NCBI GenBank assembly: GCA_021845665.1
Contig: JAJZVO010000025.1
Coordinates: forward strand, 1-55,932
Source of the DNA: Bacteroidota bacterium
Lineage (GTDB): Bacteria > Bacteroidota > Ignavibacteria > Kryptoniales > JAKASW01
Reading direction: 5' to 3'
DNA: 55,932 nucleotides
Below are positions 8,527 through 18,211 of this stretch, piece after piece. The position numbers were made by a program, and so were the translations under genes. The notes beneath the pieces were generated by a model. That model had not been told where the DNA came from and did no database searches. It saw only the letters and a program-made list of their open reading frames with translations. The first letter of the stretch is position 1, and each line of letters starts with the position of its first letter.

Positions 8527-9423
8527 TCAGAACCTGAACTCTTCCCCTTCTCTCGCCGCGCTAAGCTCGAAAGTGTATCTCATCTTCTTCATCTCTTTGC
8601 GGCATTTCGTCAGAACAGTATCGATAGCCTTATCGTCGAGGACCGGATCATAGTGAAACAGGCAGAGCTTCTTCACGCCCGCATCTGCCGCGACACGAAG
8701 CGTATAGAGATAGTGCGAGTGGCCCCATCCGATATGATCGCTGTATTGTTCGGGCGTATATGTCGAGTCGTGGATAAGGACGTCCGCTCCGCGTATGAAA
8801 TCGATGACACGGTCGTTCGGATCGCCCTGGTAATTCTCGAACAGCTTCTGGACGTCCGGTTCTACGTTGGTGAAGAGCCGGGCCGTTTCCCGCGAGTAAG
8901 GCTCGTTATCGCTGATGTAGGCAAGAGACTTACTGCCGGCCGTCACCCTGTAGCCCAGAGTGAAACCGGGATGATTGACGTAAAAGGACTGTACCTCGGC
9001 GCCGAAAACACCCACCGTTCCTTCCTTGACGGGCATGAAATTGATCTGCGCCTGCAACTCGGACAATTTGACCGGGAAATAGATATTGTTCATCTGCTCG
9101 GCAATTATCCTGGAAAGTGATACGCCGCGTGCCTCGGGTCCGATAATTGTTATCTCGTTACCTTCCACGAACGCCGGCTTGAAGAAAGGAAAGCCCTGTA
9201 TGTGGTCCCAGTGCGGGTGCGTGATCAGGATATATGCGCGGATGTTCTTGTTGCTCTTTGCCACTTTGTTGCCGAGATTGCGTATCCCCGTTCCGGCATC
9301 GAGTATGATCAGGCTGCCGTCATCCAGGTGCAACTCAGTACACGAAGTATTCCCGCCGTAGTAGATGGTGGATTTTCCCGGCGTCGCGATGGAGCCACGA
9401 ACGCCCCAGAATTTTACCTTCAT
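8527..9423 (-). CDS. MBL-fold metallohydrolase
   Basis: 298 residues from the ATG at 9423, chosen because AAAGGAG lies five bases upstream; an in-frame start 18 bases earlier would put that site inside the gene. The N-terminus KVKFWGVRGSIATPG and the metal motif HPHWDH (69-74) place it in the metallo-beta-lactamase fold. Further likely ligands are in NHPGFTLGY, SDNEPY and the IGWGHSH segment. The WGVRGS beginning is seen in a branch that includes class-II-like cyclic nucleotide phosphodiesterase relatives, often annotated only as MBL-fold hydrolases. It is probably cytoplasmic; substrate unknown. It is about 150 bases downstream of the gamma-carbonic anhydrase gene, on the same strand. Confidence 0.85.
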   Translation of the reverse strand: MKVKFWGVRGSIATPGKSTIYYGGNTSCTELHLDDGSLIILDAGTGIRNLGNKVAKSNKNIRAYILITHPHWDHIQGFPFFKPAFVEGNEITIIGPEARGVSLSRIIAEQMNNIYFPVKLSELQAQINFMPVKEGTVGVFGAEVQSFYVNHPGFTLGYRVTAGSKSLAYISDNEPYSRETARLFTNVEPDVQKLFENYQGDPNDRVIDFIRGADVLIHDSTYTPEQYSDHIGWGHSHYLYTLRVAADAGVKKLCLFHYDPVLDDKAIDTVLTKCRKEMKKMRYTFELSAAREGEEFRF

Positions 9424-9576
9424 CCGGTCTCCTTTTTTCAAGCGGCGTTTCCGCGAGAGAAATGTTTCTCAGCGTGTTACGCTCTCAAAAATCCTTTGTA
9501 TAAATTTCTCGCCACAGTGTATGAGCAGTTCGGACGGTAAATCCCCGCGCCGACACCGGACTGCGCAAACCGTGGC

Positions 9577-10122
9577 TCACCGCCCCGATTGTTCGCCCGG
9601 TAAAGAAGATCGTCCTTCCTGCCTATAGTTCGATACGTAATCGACATAATGCTGCGCCGACTCTTCGAGCCGTCTCAGCTCTTCGTTCGTGAGCTGCCTG
9701 ACGACTCTCGCGGGGACGCCCGCCGCGAGGCTGCCGGGAGGGACTATGAAGCCTTCCCTCACAAGCGATCCCGCGGCTACGAGACTGTGCTCGCCTATTC
9801 TGCAACCGTCAAGGAGAATTGCTCCCATCCCGATAAGGGAACAATCTTCGACAGTGCAGCCGTGGATAACTGCGGCATGTCCGACAGTCACATTAGAAGC
9901 TATAACAGTCGGGAATTTTTCATGCGTAACGTGAATCACACTGTTATCCTGGACATTCGTCCGGTCTCCTATCCTGATGTAATTCACGTCGCCGCGTACG
10001 ACTGTGTTGAACCAGAGGCTGGAATCTTTGCCGATGATGACGTCGCCTATCACATGGACGCCTTCGGCTACGAAGACGCTCTCGTGCAGCTGAGGTTTCT
10101 TCCCGAGATACTCTAACAACAT
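9577..10122 (-). CDS. Gamma-carbonic anhydrase family protein
   Basis: 181 residues of left-handed beta-helix hexapeptide repeats. The family core is present: WFNTVVRGDVNYIRIGD, then NVQDNSVIHVTH and VGHAAVIHGCTVED, with the three histidines expected to bind metal between subunits of the trimer. Related proteins (YrdA, PaaY, CaiE type) are annotated as gamma-carbonic anhydrase or acyltransferase homologues; activity varies, so the reaction is not certain. The ATG overlaps the stop codon of the upstream DUF3108 gene (TGATG), indicating translational coupling. Length is normal for the family. Confidence 0.88.
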   Translation of the reverse strand: MLLEYLGKKPQLHESVFVAEGVHVIGDVIIGKDSSLWFNTVVRGDVNYIRIGDRTNVQDNSVIHVTHEKFPTVIASNVTVGHAAVIHGCTVEDCSLIGMGAILLDGCRIGEHSLVAAGSLVREGFIVPPGSLAAGVPARVVRQLTNEELRRLEESAQHYVDYVSNYRQEGRSSLPGEQSGR

Positions 10123-11018
10123 CAGTCGTTGCTCCTCGGCGGTATCCAGCCGGCTCGTATGGCATCCTTCAGCTTCACCACAACGCTTCCTAAAATTACG
10201 CTCACGTTCGCCTTCAGGGGAACTTCCGCGGAATCGGCGCTCATCCAGCCTGTGAAGTCACCTGTCACTCCGAAGAAGCCTGTGAAGTTGATGTGCCCCG
10301 ACATCTTGTAAGCCTCCAGCGGGTACTTGAACGCGGTTACTTTGCACTCTTCCTTCTCCTCGTTTATCGTCAGGTCCACGGTGGAACGAACAGTGTCGAC
10401 CACTATAGGAATCGACATAGTAGTCCTGGCACCATCCGCCTTCCTGCTCGCCTCGCGAATGTAGTAGAAGAAACTGACCCCGTCCGTGTAATGCCTGTCA
10501 AGAGGCACTTTCGCGGAATCGACCCGTACTCCGTTCTTCCAGAGAGTCCAGTCGAGTATTTTTCTGCCGAACTCGAATTTGTACGAAGTGAACATAGAAT
10601 CCTTGCCGTCTTTCTGGATGTTGTCTGTGGAAAGGCACATAAAAGTCCTTGCATCCTGGTAGGTATCGTACATCGCGTGAAGATTTACGAACGGTATTCC
10701 ACTGTATGAATTGATGAGTGCACGGACGTGGTAAGCCGGCACGCCATGATATAACGTCTTTCCGAGGACCTCCATCTTCACACTTCCGATTTTGAAGAAA
10801 AGATAACTCGCTTCGAACATAAGTGATTCGCCGCCCTGCATTATGGAATCCTGCGTCGGCCGAGCCCATCCGGAGTTCTGCATGCCGGCAGAGAGACCGT
10901 TGAAGAGTGTGAGGGCGTATACGGCTCTCAGCACGAATAGTGAGAACGCACCGATTGCAAAAACAACGGCCGTCCATTTGAGAATTCGTTTTCTTAGTTT
11001 CTTAGTGTCAACTTTCAT
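10122..11018 (-). CDS. DUF3108 family membrane-anchored protein
   Basis: 298 residues: a short basic N-terminus, a membrane segment at about 15-36 (WTAVVFAIGAFSLFVLRAVY) and a beta-rich extracytoplasmic domain. The ESLMFEASYLFFKIGSVKME start and the later TFMCLSTDNI, FGRKILDWT and YYIREAS segments match the DUF3108 pattern, a beta-barrel-like fold of unknown function often found in Gram-negative envelope proteins. Its stop overlaps the start of the gamma-carbonic anhydrase gene, so the two are probably co-transcribed. Function unassigned. Confidence 0.75.
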   Translation of the reverse strand: MKVDTKKLRKRILKWTAVVFAIGAFSLFVLRAVYALTLFNGLSAGMQNSGWARPTQDSIMQGGESLMFEASYLFFKIGSVKMEVLGKTLYHGVPAYHVRALINSYSGIPFVNLHAMYDTYQDARTFMCLSTDNIQKDGKDSMFTSYKFEFGRKILDWTLWKNGVRVDSAKVPLDRHYTDGVSFFYYIREASRKADGARTTMSIPIVVDTVRSTVDLTINEEKEECKVTAFKYPLEAYKMSGHINFTGFFGVTGDFTGWMSADSAEVPLKANVSVILGSVVVKLKDAIRAGWIPPRSND

Positions 11019-11249
11019 AATCCATTCTCTGAGTTCAATTGAATAATACTGCGGAACAGTAGTGCCCGGGGATCACGAGGCCCGAAGAGTGCTGGATGTA
11101 CATGCTCTATCTCGGAATTGGGTCTTAAGTTGGTCCTCCTCCATCTTCCGGATCCACCTCCAATATTTCCGGGCCACGGATTTCAGTTGTAGGCGCGAGA
11201 AGTTTTCCGCGTGATGGGCTGAGCCATCATCCGACTTATGGATAACCGC

Positions 11250-11278
11250 ATCTCCGCGGAATGCATGCCCGCGGAGAT
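11250..11278 (-). terminator. Strong hairpin after the S41 protease gene
   Basis: ATCTCCGCGG (11250-11259) and CCGCGGAGAT (11269-11278) form a perfect 10-bp stem with a 9-base loop, 13 bases past the protease stop at 11292. There is no U tract on either strand, so it is a possible transcript end or 3' stabilising hairpin, not a proven intrinsic terminator. Nothing else is visible in 11019-11291. Confidence 0.4.
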
Positions 11279-11291
11279 ACAGCTCAAATAT

Positions 11292-12905
11292 CTACTGGAG
11301 CCCTTCTATTCTCTTCGCCTCCGGGAAGAGCGTCAGAGCCTTCTGAAATTGGTTATCAAGAGTCAGCACAACCCTGTACCACCCGTCATTTCCCCAAATG
11401 TTTCTGGCAATCCAGGCCTTCAGGAGCATAGCGACATACTTCGTATTCTTGTCGTAATCTTCACGGGTTATCTTGATTCCCGCTTTTACAGCATGATCGT
11501 ACAATTCATCGAGCATACCGTTTGAAACCTTGAAATCCTTTTCGAAGTTCCCGGAGGAGCCGTATTCTTTGCGCATCTCATCCTGATGCTGGCTTACGTG
11601 ATTATCCACATATTCCAGGAAGATATTCTCCAGCTGGAATTGATATATAAAACTCGGGACCTTCCCCAACTTCACGATATAGTCGGGGGTAATACCGCCG
11701 CCGCCGTAGACCTTCCTCCCGTCGGCTGTTCTGTAAACGGGACGCCCTGAATCGCTTTCGAGGGTATGATAGATGTTCGATCCCGACTTTTCACTGCTGT
11801 CGATTATTTCGGGAGCGTCGTAATATTTTGTCAGACTTTTTCCGTAGGGACGCTGTATGAGTCTGCCGCTCGGAGTGTAGTAACGCGCAATTGTGATCCT
11901 GACGGCAGAACCGTCGTCGAGGCTGAACTGTCTTTGCACCAATCCCTTGCCGAAGGTCGTTTCACCCACGATCAGTCCCCTGTCGAGGTCCTGCATCGCA
12001 CCGGAGACGATTTCGCTCGCGGACGCCGAGCCGCCGTTGACCAAGAGGATGAGCGGAAGTTTCGTATACGCTCCGCCGCTCGAAGTGAAATACTCGTTGG
12101 CTTCGGGGATCCGTCCCTTTGTGTAGACTATCGTCTTTCCTTGTGGAAGGAAATCGCTCGCGACACTTACAGCCTGGTCGAGAAGTCCGCCGGGGTTATC
12201 TCGCAGATCGAGCACGAGTTCTTTCATACCTTCCGACTTGAGCTTTGCGAGCGCATTGGCAAGCTCGCTCCCTGTCGTCTCGGCGAACCGGTTGATATAA
12301 ACATAGCCGACATCCTTATTGAACATGAATGCAGCCGTCACCGAGTAAATAGGAATTTTGTTGCGGATGATCGTGAAATCCATCGGCTTCTCGACGCCTG
12401 CCCTGACCACAGTCACAGTCACCTTGGTTCCCTTCGGACCCCTAAGCTTCTTCTGCACCTCATCGCGCGTGATGCCTATCGCCGATTTACCATTGATTGC
12501 GATTATCTTGTCGCCGGCCTGTATGCCTACCATCTCGCTCGGGCCGCCCGCGATCGGCGAAACCACCAGGAGTGTATCGTTCACTACGTCGTACTCGATG
12601 CCGACGCCGTCAAACGAGCCGCGGAAATCCTCGGATATCTGGCGAACATCCTTCGCCGGGATGTATACCGAGTGCGGATCGAGCTGGCTCAGCATCCCGC
12701 TTATTGCAGCATCGGTAAGCTTCTGAGTATCTACATTGTCTACATAGTACTTGTCGGCGAGGCTCAGTACGTCCTTAAACTTCTCCACCTGCTCGTATAT
12801 GTTGTCGCCGCTGAAGACATTCTGTATCTGTGTGCCGATAAGTATGCCGATTGCCATCAGAAAGACGGCAGCGACTGTTGAAAACTTAGACTTGAACAGC
12901 TTCAT
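11292..12905 (-). CDS. ctpA: S41 family C-terminal processing peptidase
   Basis: 537 residues from the ATG at 12905, with AAAGGA upstream; a GTG one codon earlier is possible. The N-terminal membrane anchor/signal (residues 10-30) is followed by the S41 N-terminal helical region, a PDZ domain at about 95-180 (GVGIEYDVVNDTLLV, GIQAGDKIIAING) and the protease core (ELVLDLRDNPGG). The catalytic serine lies in GGSASASEI (291-299) and the catalytic lysine is K320 in TFGKGLVQ. Ctp proteases sit on the periplasmic side and clip C-termini of envelope proteins. A C-terminal extension of about 150 residues follows, as in other members of this lineage. It is separated from the GH57 gene by 180 bases, so it probably has its own promoter. 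Confidence 0.92.
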   Translation of the reverse strand: MKLFKSKFSTVAAVFLMAIGILIGTQIQNVFSGDNIYEQVEKFKDVLSLADKYYVDNVDTQKLTDAAISGMLSQLDPHSVYIPAKDVRQISEDFRGSFDGVGIEYDVVNDTLLVVSPIAGGPSEMVGIQAGDKIIAINGKSAIGITRDEVQKKLRGPKGTKVTVTVVRAGVEKPMDFTIIRNKIPIYSVTAAFMFNKDVGYVYINRFAETTGSELANALAKLKSEGMKELVLDLRDNPGGLLDQAVSVASDFLPQGKTIVYTKGRIPEANEYFTSSGGAYTKLPLILLVNGGSASASEIVSGAMQDLDRGLIVGETTFGKGLVQRQFSLDDGSAVRITIARYYTPSGRLIQRPYGKSLTKYYDAPEIIDSSEKSGSNIYHTLESDSGRPVYRTADGRKVYGGGGITPDYIVKLGKVPSFIYQFQLENIFLEYVDNHVSQHQDEMRKEYGSSGNFEKDFKVSNGMLDELYDHAVKAGIKITREDYDKNTKYVAMLLKAWIARNIWGNDGWYRVVLTLDNQFQKALTLFPEAKRIEGLQ

Positions 12906-13085
12906 CACTTTTCCTTTCGAGGATTGCTCGTGCCTCTCAAAAATTCAAATCAGGCTCTCGCTTATGGAATCATCGTTACAGGAGGCCGAATCGGTAATCA
13001 GAAGAATATATAATAAGCTCAATTTGACAGCAAGGAATCCAGGACGGCTTTCTGGCAGAGGGGATAATGGACACCCCATACAGTA

Positions 13086-15206
13086 CTACTTGGTTTTGCC
13101 CAGCGTCAATTTGATAGCAAGGTCAAACTTCTCGTCGAGCCGGAATTTCGAATGAAGAAATACCACCGAACTCTGATAGACTCTCTCGAAGCCCGCTTCG
13201 GACAATGACACGGTTTCGATGGGGAATCTCCAGAGAGTGAGAGGCCTGTCGACATCTACAGTGGCCTGGAGTTTCTGCCATTCATCCACTACCGAAACAG
13301 ATGTGACCTCATCACTGGATCCCGTGCTTCGCAGGCGCGGGTCGGACGGCTTGGAGCCGTTGATTTTGTAGTACCTGTCGTAGGCGTCCCCCGCCATAAG
13401 CCCGAAATTCAGCTCGACGCCGAAATCGACTTCTACAGGGCTCGAACCGAGGTTCTCCAAATTGTAGGTGCAAAGGATGGAAGCGGATCCTTCTTTGAGC
13501 TCGAAAGTCTTGGCGACGCGCACAGGGATCTTCTGCGCACTTCCTACACGGCCATCCCTGACGAAGCGGATTACGGCCTTGCCATTCTTCTGGAGAATCT
13601 TCTTATCGTAGTGCCCCTCAACGAAATCACCGAGCTCAGGATACTTTGCCGCCGCGAAATCTTCCAGCGTCGTCTCCCCTATGAAGTGATCGATGAAGGA
13701 TGCACGCCGGTACCAGTCGTAGTTCAGGAGCTTCTCCAATCCCTTTTCCTTCATCGCGACGATGTCATGTATACTGAGGATCTGCTCGGCCCCGGATTCT
13801 GCCTGTGCGACCCGGCGTAATTTCTCATGGTAGCCTTCAGGCCGCCTGCTGACTATGTCCAGGAAATTGAAGGGGACAGGTTTATAATCGAGTTCGAACA
13901 TTGCCGCACCGGTCTCCGGCATGAAGTATGCGTCGAGGGCCTTTGATTCCACGAGGACCTCGTCAGAACCATCCATATCGAAATCTTTCGTCGTCACGGT
14001 AAGCTTCGTCTTGTGTTCAAGCTTGTCGAGCGCGGTCTCGGCCTCGATGAGGCTCTTGTAAACGGGGTAACGAAGGTTGGGAAGGTAAAGTCCGCCGAAG
14101 ACGCCGTGCCAGTATGGGTCGTTGCACTGCGCGGCCCACACTTTGTCCAGCACCTTTTCGACTGCGCCGTCCTTTGCTTTGGTCGCGTGCGCCCGCTCGG
14201 ACAGGCGTATCATCTTCTTATGAATGTTGTTCACTTCGGGATATTTCGCCAGGAAGTTTCTCCAGTATCCTCCACGAACGAACTCCTCATAGTGGTCGAA
14301 GAGGTTCGCTTCTTTAAGCTTGCGCTCAAACTCTTCGTATTTCCTGAACAGCTCTTCCGGAAGGGCCCACTGCAGCATTTCGGCGTAAGACGCATTCTGA
14401 AGGTAGACGCGGCCGATGGGCTTCACCTTCCCGATTACTTCCGAGAAATGCACGATGTTTATCCAATCCGAATTCTCTTCGAGCGCCCTTAGAAAATCGG
14501 GGAGCCAGCCGTCCTCGTAAACATGCTTGTAGGTATGAGGCCAAACTCCGAACTTCTCCCCGTCGTCCGCGTATACCGCTATCCTCGTCCCCTCTTCTGT
14601 TGCGATAGACCTCAAATATTCGATCGTCTTCTCGACCGGTTGGAACGGGATCGTGTATCTCATCGCCTTGCTGATCGGGAAGACATTGAGCATGTTTCCC
14701 TGCTCTTCGGTGACATAATAGCCGAGTAGGTTCTCGTCCTTAAGGCCGACATACTTGAAATGAGTGTCATCGATCGCGACCCATTTGACACCGCTTTCGG
14801 CGATCGGCTTGACTATGTGTTGTTCCCAGACTCTCTCTGCGAGCCACATGCCGGTGGGGGCCTTTCCGAAATTCGTTTCGAGAAACTGGTTCAGCTTTCG
14901 TATCTGGCCCACCTTATCTTTATCCGGGATCACAGCCAGGATGGGTTCATAAAAACCGCCGGTGATCATTTCAACCTGACCCGATTTAACCAGCAATTTC
15001 AGCTCTGTGAATATCTCCGGATGATGCTTCTTAAGCCACTCAAGGAGAAAGCCCGTGTAATGTTGCGAAACCTTTACCTTCGAAAATTTTGCAAGGACAT
15101 CGAGAAACGGTTTGTACGATTTCTGATAAGCTTCCTCCAAAACGTGATCGAAGTTGCCGATCGGCTGGTGGTTGTGAATCCCGAGAACAAGATTAACGGT
15201 TTTCAA
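13086..15206 (-). CDS. GH57 alpha-amylase / 4-alpha-glucanotransferase
   Basis: 706 residues, the usual size for GH57 4-alpha-glucanotransferases and related amylases. The N-terminal barrel has HNHQP (11-15), the nucleophile region WLAERVWE with E124, and YADDGEKFG with the acid/base aspartate at about D215, close in position to E123/D214 of the Thermococcus litoralis enzyme. The C-terminal ~300 residues match the beta-sandwich domains of the family. Likely role: intracellular glycogen/maltodextrin remodelling. The start is TTG at 15206, 18 bases after the lysS stop, with only a weak AGAAAG upstream. It is the last gene of the trpS-to-lysS run and the only carbohydrate enzyme in it. Confidence 0.9.
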   Translation of the reverse strand: MKTVNLVLGIHNHQPIGNFDHVLEEAYQKSYKPFLDVLAKFSKVKVSQHYTGFLLEWLKKHHPEIFTELKLLVKSGQVEMITGGFYEPILAVIPDKDKVGQIRKLNQFLETNFGKAPTGMWLAERVWEQHIVKPIAESGVKWVAIDDTHFKYVGLKDENLLGYYVTEEQGNMLNVFPISKAMRYTIPFQPVEKTIEYLRSIATEEGTRIAVYADDGEKFGVWPHTYKHVYEDGWLPDFLRALEENSDWINIVHFSEVIGKVKPIGRVYLQNASYAEMLQWALPEELFRKYEEFERKLKEANLFDHYEEFVRGGYWRNFLAKYPEVNNIHKKMIRLSERAHATKAKDGAVEKVLDKVWAAQCNDPYWHGVFGGLYLPNLRYPVYKSLIEAETALDKLEHKTKLTVTTKDFDMDGSDEVLVESKALDAYFMPETGAAMFELDYKPVPFNFLDIVSRRPEGYHEKLRRVAQAESGAEQILSIHDIVAMKEKGLEKLLNYDWYRRASFIDHFIGETTLEDFAAAKYPELGDFVEGHYDKKILQKNGKAVIRFVRDGRVGSAQKIPVRVAKTFELKEGSASILCTYNLENLGSSPVEVDFGVELNFGLMAGDAYDRYYKINGSKPSDPRLRSTGSSDEVTSVSVVDEWQKLQATVDVDRPLTLWRFPIETVSLSEAGFERVYQSSVVFLHSKFRLDEKFDLAIKLTLGKTK

Positions 15207-15224
15207 TTGGCGCCGTTCTTTCTG

Positions 15225-16760
15225 CTATTTTTCCGGTTTCATTTGTGGGAAGAAGATGACATCGCGAATGGACTCACGATCGGTCAGCACCATTGTCAAG
15301 CGGTCGATACCGATTCCTAGTCCTGCCGTCGGCGGCATGCCGTATTCGAGAGCCCGGAGGAAATCTTCATCGATCACCATTGCTTCCTCGTCGCCGCGGG
15401 CTTTGAGTTTCGCCTGGTCCTCAAACCTCGACCTTTGATCGAGCGGATCGTTAAGTTCGCTGAACGCGTTTGCCAGCTCATGGCCGTTGCACATCAGCTC
15501 GAACCTCTCAACAAGTCCAGGTTTCGAACGGTGCCGCTTAGCGAGCGGCGACATCTCTATGGGGTAATCCGTTATGAAAGTAGGCTGTATTAACATCGGC
15601 TCTACAAGCCCGGAAAATATCGCATCGATTATCTTTCCAGCGCCCATCGATCTCTCGACTTCCACGCGGTGCTTCTTTGCGATCGCGGCGAGCTCGTCTT
15701 CGGATTTGCCCGCCAGATCCTCACCTGTTATCTCACGGATCGAATCGAGCATCGTGATTCGTTTCCACGGCGGTGTGAAGTCAATTCCATTCTCGCCGAC
15801 CTTTACCCTGGCCCCGCCTGTCACGGTAAGGGCAACTGAGTGAATCATCTTCTCCACGAGATCCATCATCCAATTGTAGTCTTTGTAAGACACATAAAGC
15901 TCGAGCATCGTGAACTCAGGATTGTGGGATTTATCCATCCCCTCATTCCGGAAATCCTTGCTTATCTCGTACACTCCCTCGAACCCGCCCACGATCAGCC
16001 GCTTCAGGTAAAGTTCATCGGAAATCCTCAGGTAGAAGTCGAAGTCCAGCGCGTTGTGGTGCGTGATGAACGGCCTTGCCGCCGCACCGCCGTATATCGG
16101 CTGGAGAACCGGTGTCTCGACTTCAAGATATCCTCTCTCATCGAGGAACCTCCGGACGGAGCCGACTACTTTCGCCCTTTTCACGAAGACTTCTCTTACA
16201 TCGGGGTTGACTACGAGGTCGACGTAACGCTGGCGATACCTGAGCTCCTTGTCGGAGAAAGGATCGTAAACCATCTTGTTGCCCTGCTCGTCGACTTTTT
16301 CCTTCACGACGGGAAGCGGGCGGATCGATTTGGCAAGAAGGTCAAGGCTCTTTGCATGTATCGAGACCTCACCGGTCTTTGTACGGAAGACAATACCTCT
16401 CACTCCGATGATGTCGCCCAGGTCCATTAGCTTGAAATGATCATAAGCCGGCCCGATATCGTCACGCTTCAGGTATAACTGTATCTTTCCTTTCGAATCC
16501 CGTATGTGACAGAACGAGGCTTTCCCCATGCGCCGGAGAGACACGATTCTTCCTGCGACGGAAACTTCCCGCTGGGGCGCGTCATCTTTAAACGTCTGCA
16601 AGATGTCTGTAGAACAGCTGTCGACGTCAAAGCTGTAAGTGTATGGATTGAGGCCGAGTTTCTTTAGCTCCTCGAGCTCGGCGATTCTTCTCTTAGTGAG
16701 TTCGTTTTGTTCCTGCTCAAACGACTCTCTATCTGAAATGTTATCCTGATGCTCGTTCAA
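15225..16760 (-). CDS. lysS: Lysyl-tRNA synthetase, class II
   Basis: 511 residues. An N-terminal helical segment and OB-fold anticodon-binding domain ([16 protein letters not shown]) are followed by the class II catalytic core: motif 2 [20 protein letters not shown] and motif 3 [15 protein letters not shown] near the C-terminus, with the family end IFFPQMKPE. It charges tRNA-Lys with lysine in the cytoplasm. The ATG overlaps the rsmG stop by four bases (ATGA), indicating translational coupling. Full length, no missing motif. Confidence 0.97.
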   Translation of the reverse strand: MNEHQDNISDRESFEQEQNELTKRRIAELEELKKLGLNPYTYSFDVDSCSTDILQTFKDDAPQREVSVAGRIVSLRRMGKASFCHIRDSKGKIQLYLKRDDIGPAYDHFKLMDLGDIIGVRGIVFRTKTGEVSIHAKSLDLLAKSIRPLPVVKEKVDEQGNKMVYDPFSDKELRYRQRYVDLVVNPDVREVFVKRAKVVGSVRRFLDERGYLEVETPVLQPIYGGAAARPFITHHNALDFDFYLRISDELYLKRLIVGGFEGVYEISKDFRNEGMDKSHNPEFTMLELYVSYKDYNWMMDLVEKMIHSVALTVTGGARVKVGENGIDFTPPWKRITMLDSIREITGEDLAGKSEDELAAIAKKHRVEVERSMGAGKIIDAIFSGLVEPMLIQPTFITDYPIEMSPLAKRHRSKPGLVERFELMCNGHELANAFSELNDPLDQRSRFEDQAKLKARGDEEAMVIDEDFLRALEYGMPPTAGLGIGIDRLTMVLTDRESIRDVIFFPQMKPEK

Positions 16761-17473
16761 TTCTGACTCCTGGACGGTACTTTCTTATACGTTATCAAAA
16801 CCAACTTCTTTTCCTTGTTGTAGATTTCATCCATGCCCTGGAAGGTCGTGTCGACGACGTCTGCAGAGGCTACAGACTTCATACTTCTCGTGTGCTTCAG
16901 CTCCTCATCAAACGCGCCGCCTTTCAGTACGATCAAAGTCCCAGGGGGAATTGTACCGAAGGAATCTCCACCGGAATCCTTCAGGAAACCGCGCGACCAT
17001 TTCGCGACATCGTCCAGCTTCCCCGCCGCACGACTGATAACATAATCAAAATGTGCCTGAAAATCACCCTTTTTCGAGAGTTCCTCAGCCCTCGCGTTTA
17101 CAGCACGGCTTCTTTGGGTCCCCAATTCCTGCAAAATTCCGGAAAGCGCTGCCGTTTTCTTCATAATGGAGTCGACAAAAGTGAGTTGCATCCCCTTATA
17201 TATGATATGCACAGGAATACCGGGAAGACCTCCTCCAGTGCCCAAATCAACCATGACAGCGTCAGGGATTAGCTTTTTCAGGAAAAGGAAAGATATGGAG
17301 TTGAGAGCGTGGTTGGGATAGAAGTTATCTTCGTCTTTGCGGGATATAAGATTCAACTCCCGGTTGGCGGCTAGGAGAAGCGTGCGGTATTTCTCGAACA
17401 TCGAAGCCTGATCGTCGGAAATCTTCAGCCCGTTCGCGGCACAAATTGAAACGAACCAGTCTACGTCTTTCAT
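16757..17473 (-). CDS. rsmG: 16S rRNA (guanine527-N7)-methyltransferase
   Basis: 238 residues. The GidB/RsmG signature is present: [19 protein letters not shown], then the S-adenosylmethionine site [26 protein letters not shown] and the YVISRAAG segment. The enzyme methylates G527 of 16S rRNA; loss confers low-level streptomycin resistance in other bacteria. It overlaps the pseudouridine synthase gene upstream and lysS downstream by four bases each, inside a tight operon. Complete. Confidence 0.95.
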   Translation of the reverse strand: MKDVDWFVSICAANGLKISDDQASMFEKYRTLLLAANRELNLISRKDEDNFYPNHALNSISFLFLKKLIPDAVMVDLGTGGGLPGIPVHIIYKGMQLTFVDSIMKKTAALSGILQELGTQRSRAVNARAEELSKKGDFQAHFDYVISRAAGKLDDVAKWSRGFLKDSGGDSFGTIPPGTLIVLKGGAFDEELKHTRSMKSVASADVVDTTFQGMDEIYNKEKKLVLITYKKVPSRSQN

Positions 17474-18207
17474 TCCTTGGAAAGTTCTACAAGCTTCCTC
17501 AGGCCAGCGACTTCATTCTTCGTCAGATTTCGCCACTGCCCGCGTTGCAGCCCACGATGCGTCAAACCGGCGTAAGAGTACCGGTCAAGTTGAAGAACAC
17601 GAATTTCAAACGACTCGAAGATTCGCTTTATGAGATGGTGCTTCCCCTCATGTACCGAAATCCCCACCTCCAGCCCGTTACTATCCGGAAGCACATAGAC
17701 ATCGTCGGGCACCGTCACGGAACTGTCGATCATGACTCCTTTTTTAAGCCTGGCGAATTCGCGTTCCTTGAGCGACCTTTCGAGTGTCGCCTTGTATACT
17801 TTAAGTACGAGATGTCTCGGGTGCATCAGGCGGTTCGCGAGCTCACCGTCGTTCGTAAGGAGAAGAGTGCCCGTCGTGTTTCTGTCGAGCCTTCCGACAG
17901 GGTAGACGCGCTCGCGCACCTTGACCACATCCAAGACGCTTCGTCTTCCCTTCTCGTCGCGCGACGTGGTGACGGCATCCTTCGGTTTGTTGAGAAGGAT
18001 GTAAACGAGCCGCGTACCGGTTCTTACTCCTTTGCCGTCGACATCGATCTTGTCCTTGCCGGGAGTGATCTTCGTGCCGAGTTCTTTGACAACTTTGCCG
18101 TTAACCTTAACCCTTCCCGCGGTAATCATCTCGTCCGCTTTGCGGCGCGATGTAACACCCGATGATGAGAGGTATTTGTTTATCCTGACTAATCCCTGTC
18201 CTGACAA
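17470..18207 (-). CDS. rRNA pseudouridine synthase of the RsuA/RluB family
   Basis: 245 residues: an S4 RNA-binding domain (residues about 5-60, RINKYLSSSGVTSRRKADEM) and a pseudouridine synthase domain with the catalytic aspartate D108 in GRLDRNTTGTLLLTNDGE. The combination and LVYILLNKPKD match the RsuA/RluB/RluE/RluF group; RluB (23S rRNA) is most likely from the S4 domain and neighbourhood beside scpAB, but RsuA-type targets cannot be excluded. It starts four bases after the scpB stop and overlaps rsmG by four bases. The scpA-scpB-rluB order is common in bacteria. Confidence 0.92.
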   Translation of the reverse strand: MSGQGLVRINKYLSSSGVTSRRKADEMITAGRVKVNGKVVKELGTKITPGKDKIDVDGKGVRTGTRLVYILLNKPKDAVTTSRDEKGRRSVLDVVKVRERVYPVGRLDRNTTGTLLLTNDGELANRLMHPRHLVLKVYKATLERSLKEREFARLKKGVMIDSSVTVPDDVYVLPDSNGLEVGISVHEGKHHLIKRIFESFEIRVLQLDRYSYAGLTHRGLQRGQWRNLTKNEVAGLRKLVELSKE

Positions 18208-18211
18208 TTGG

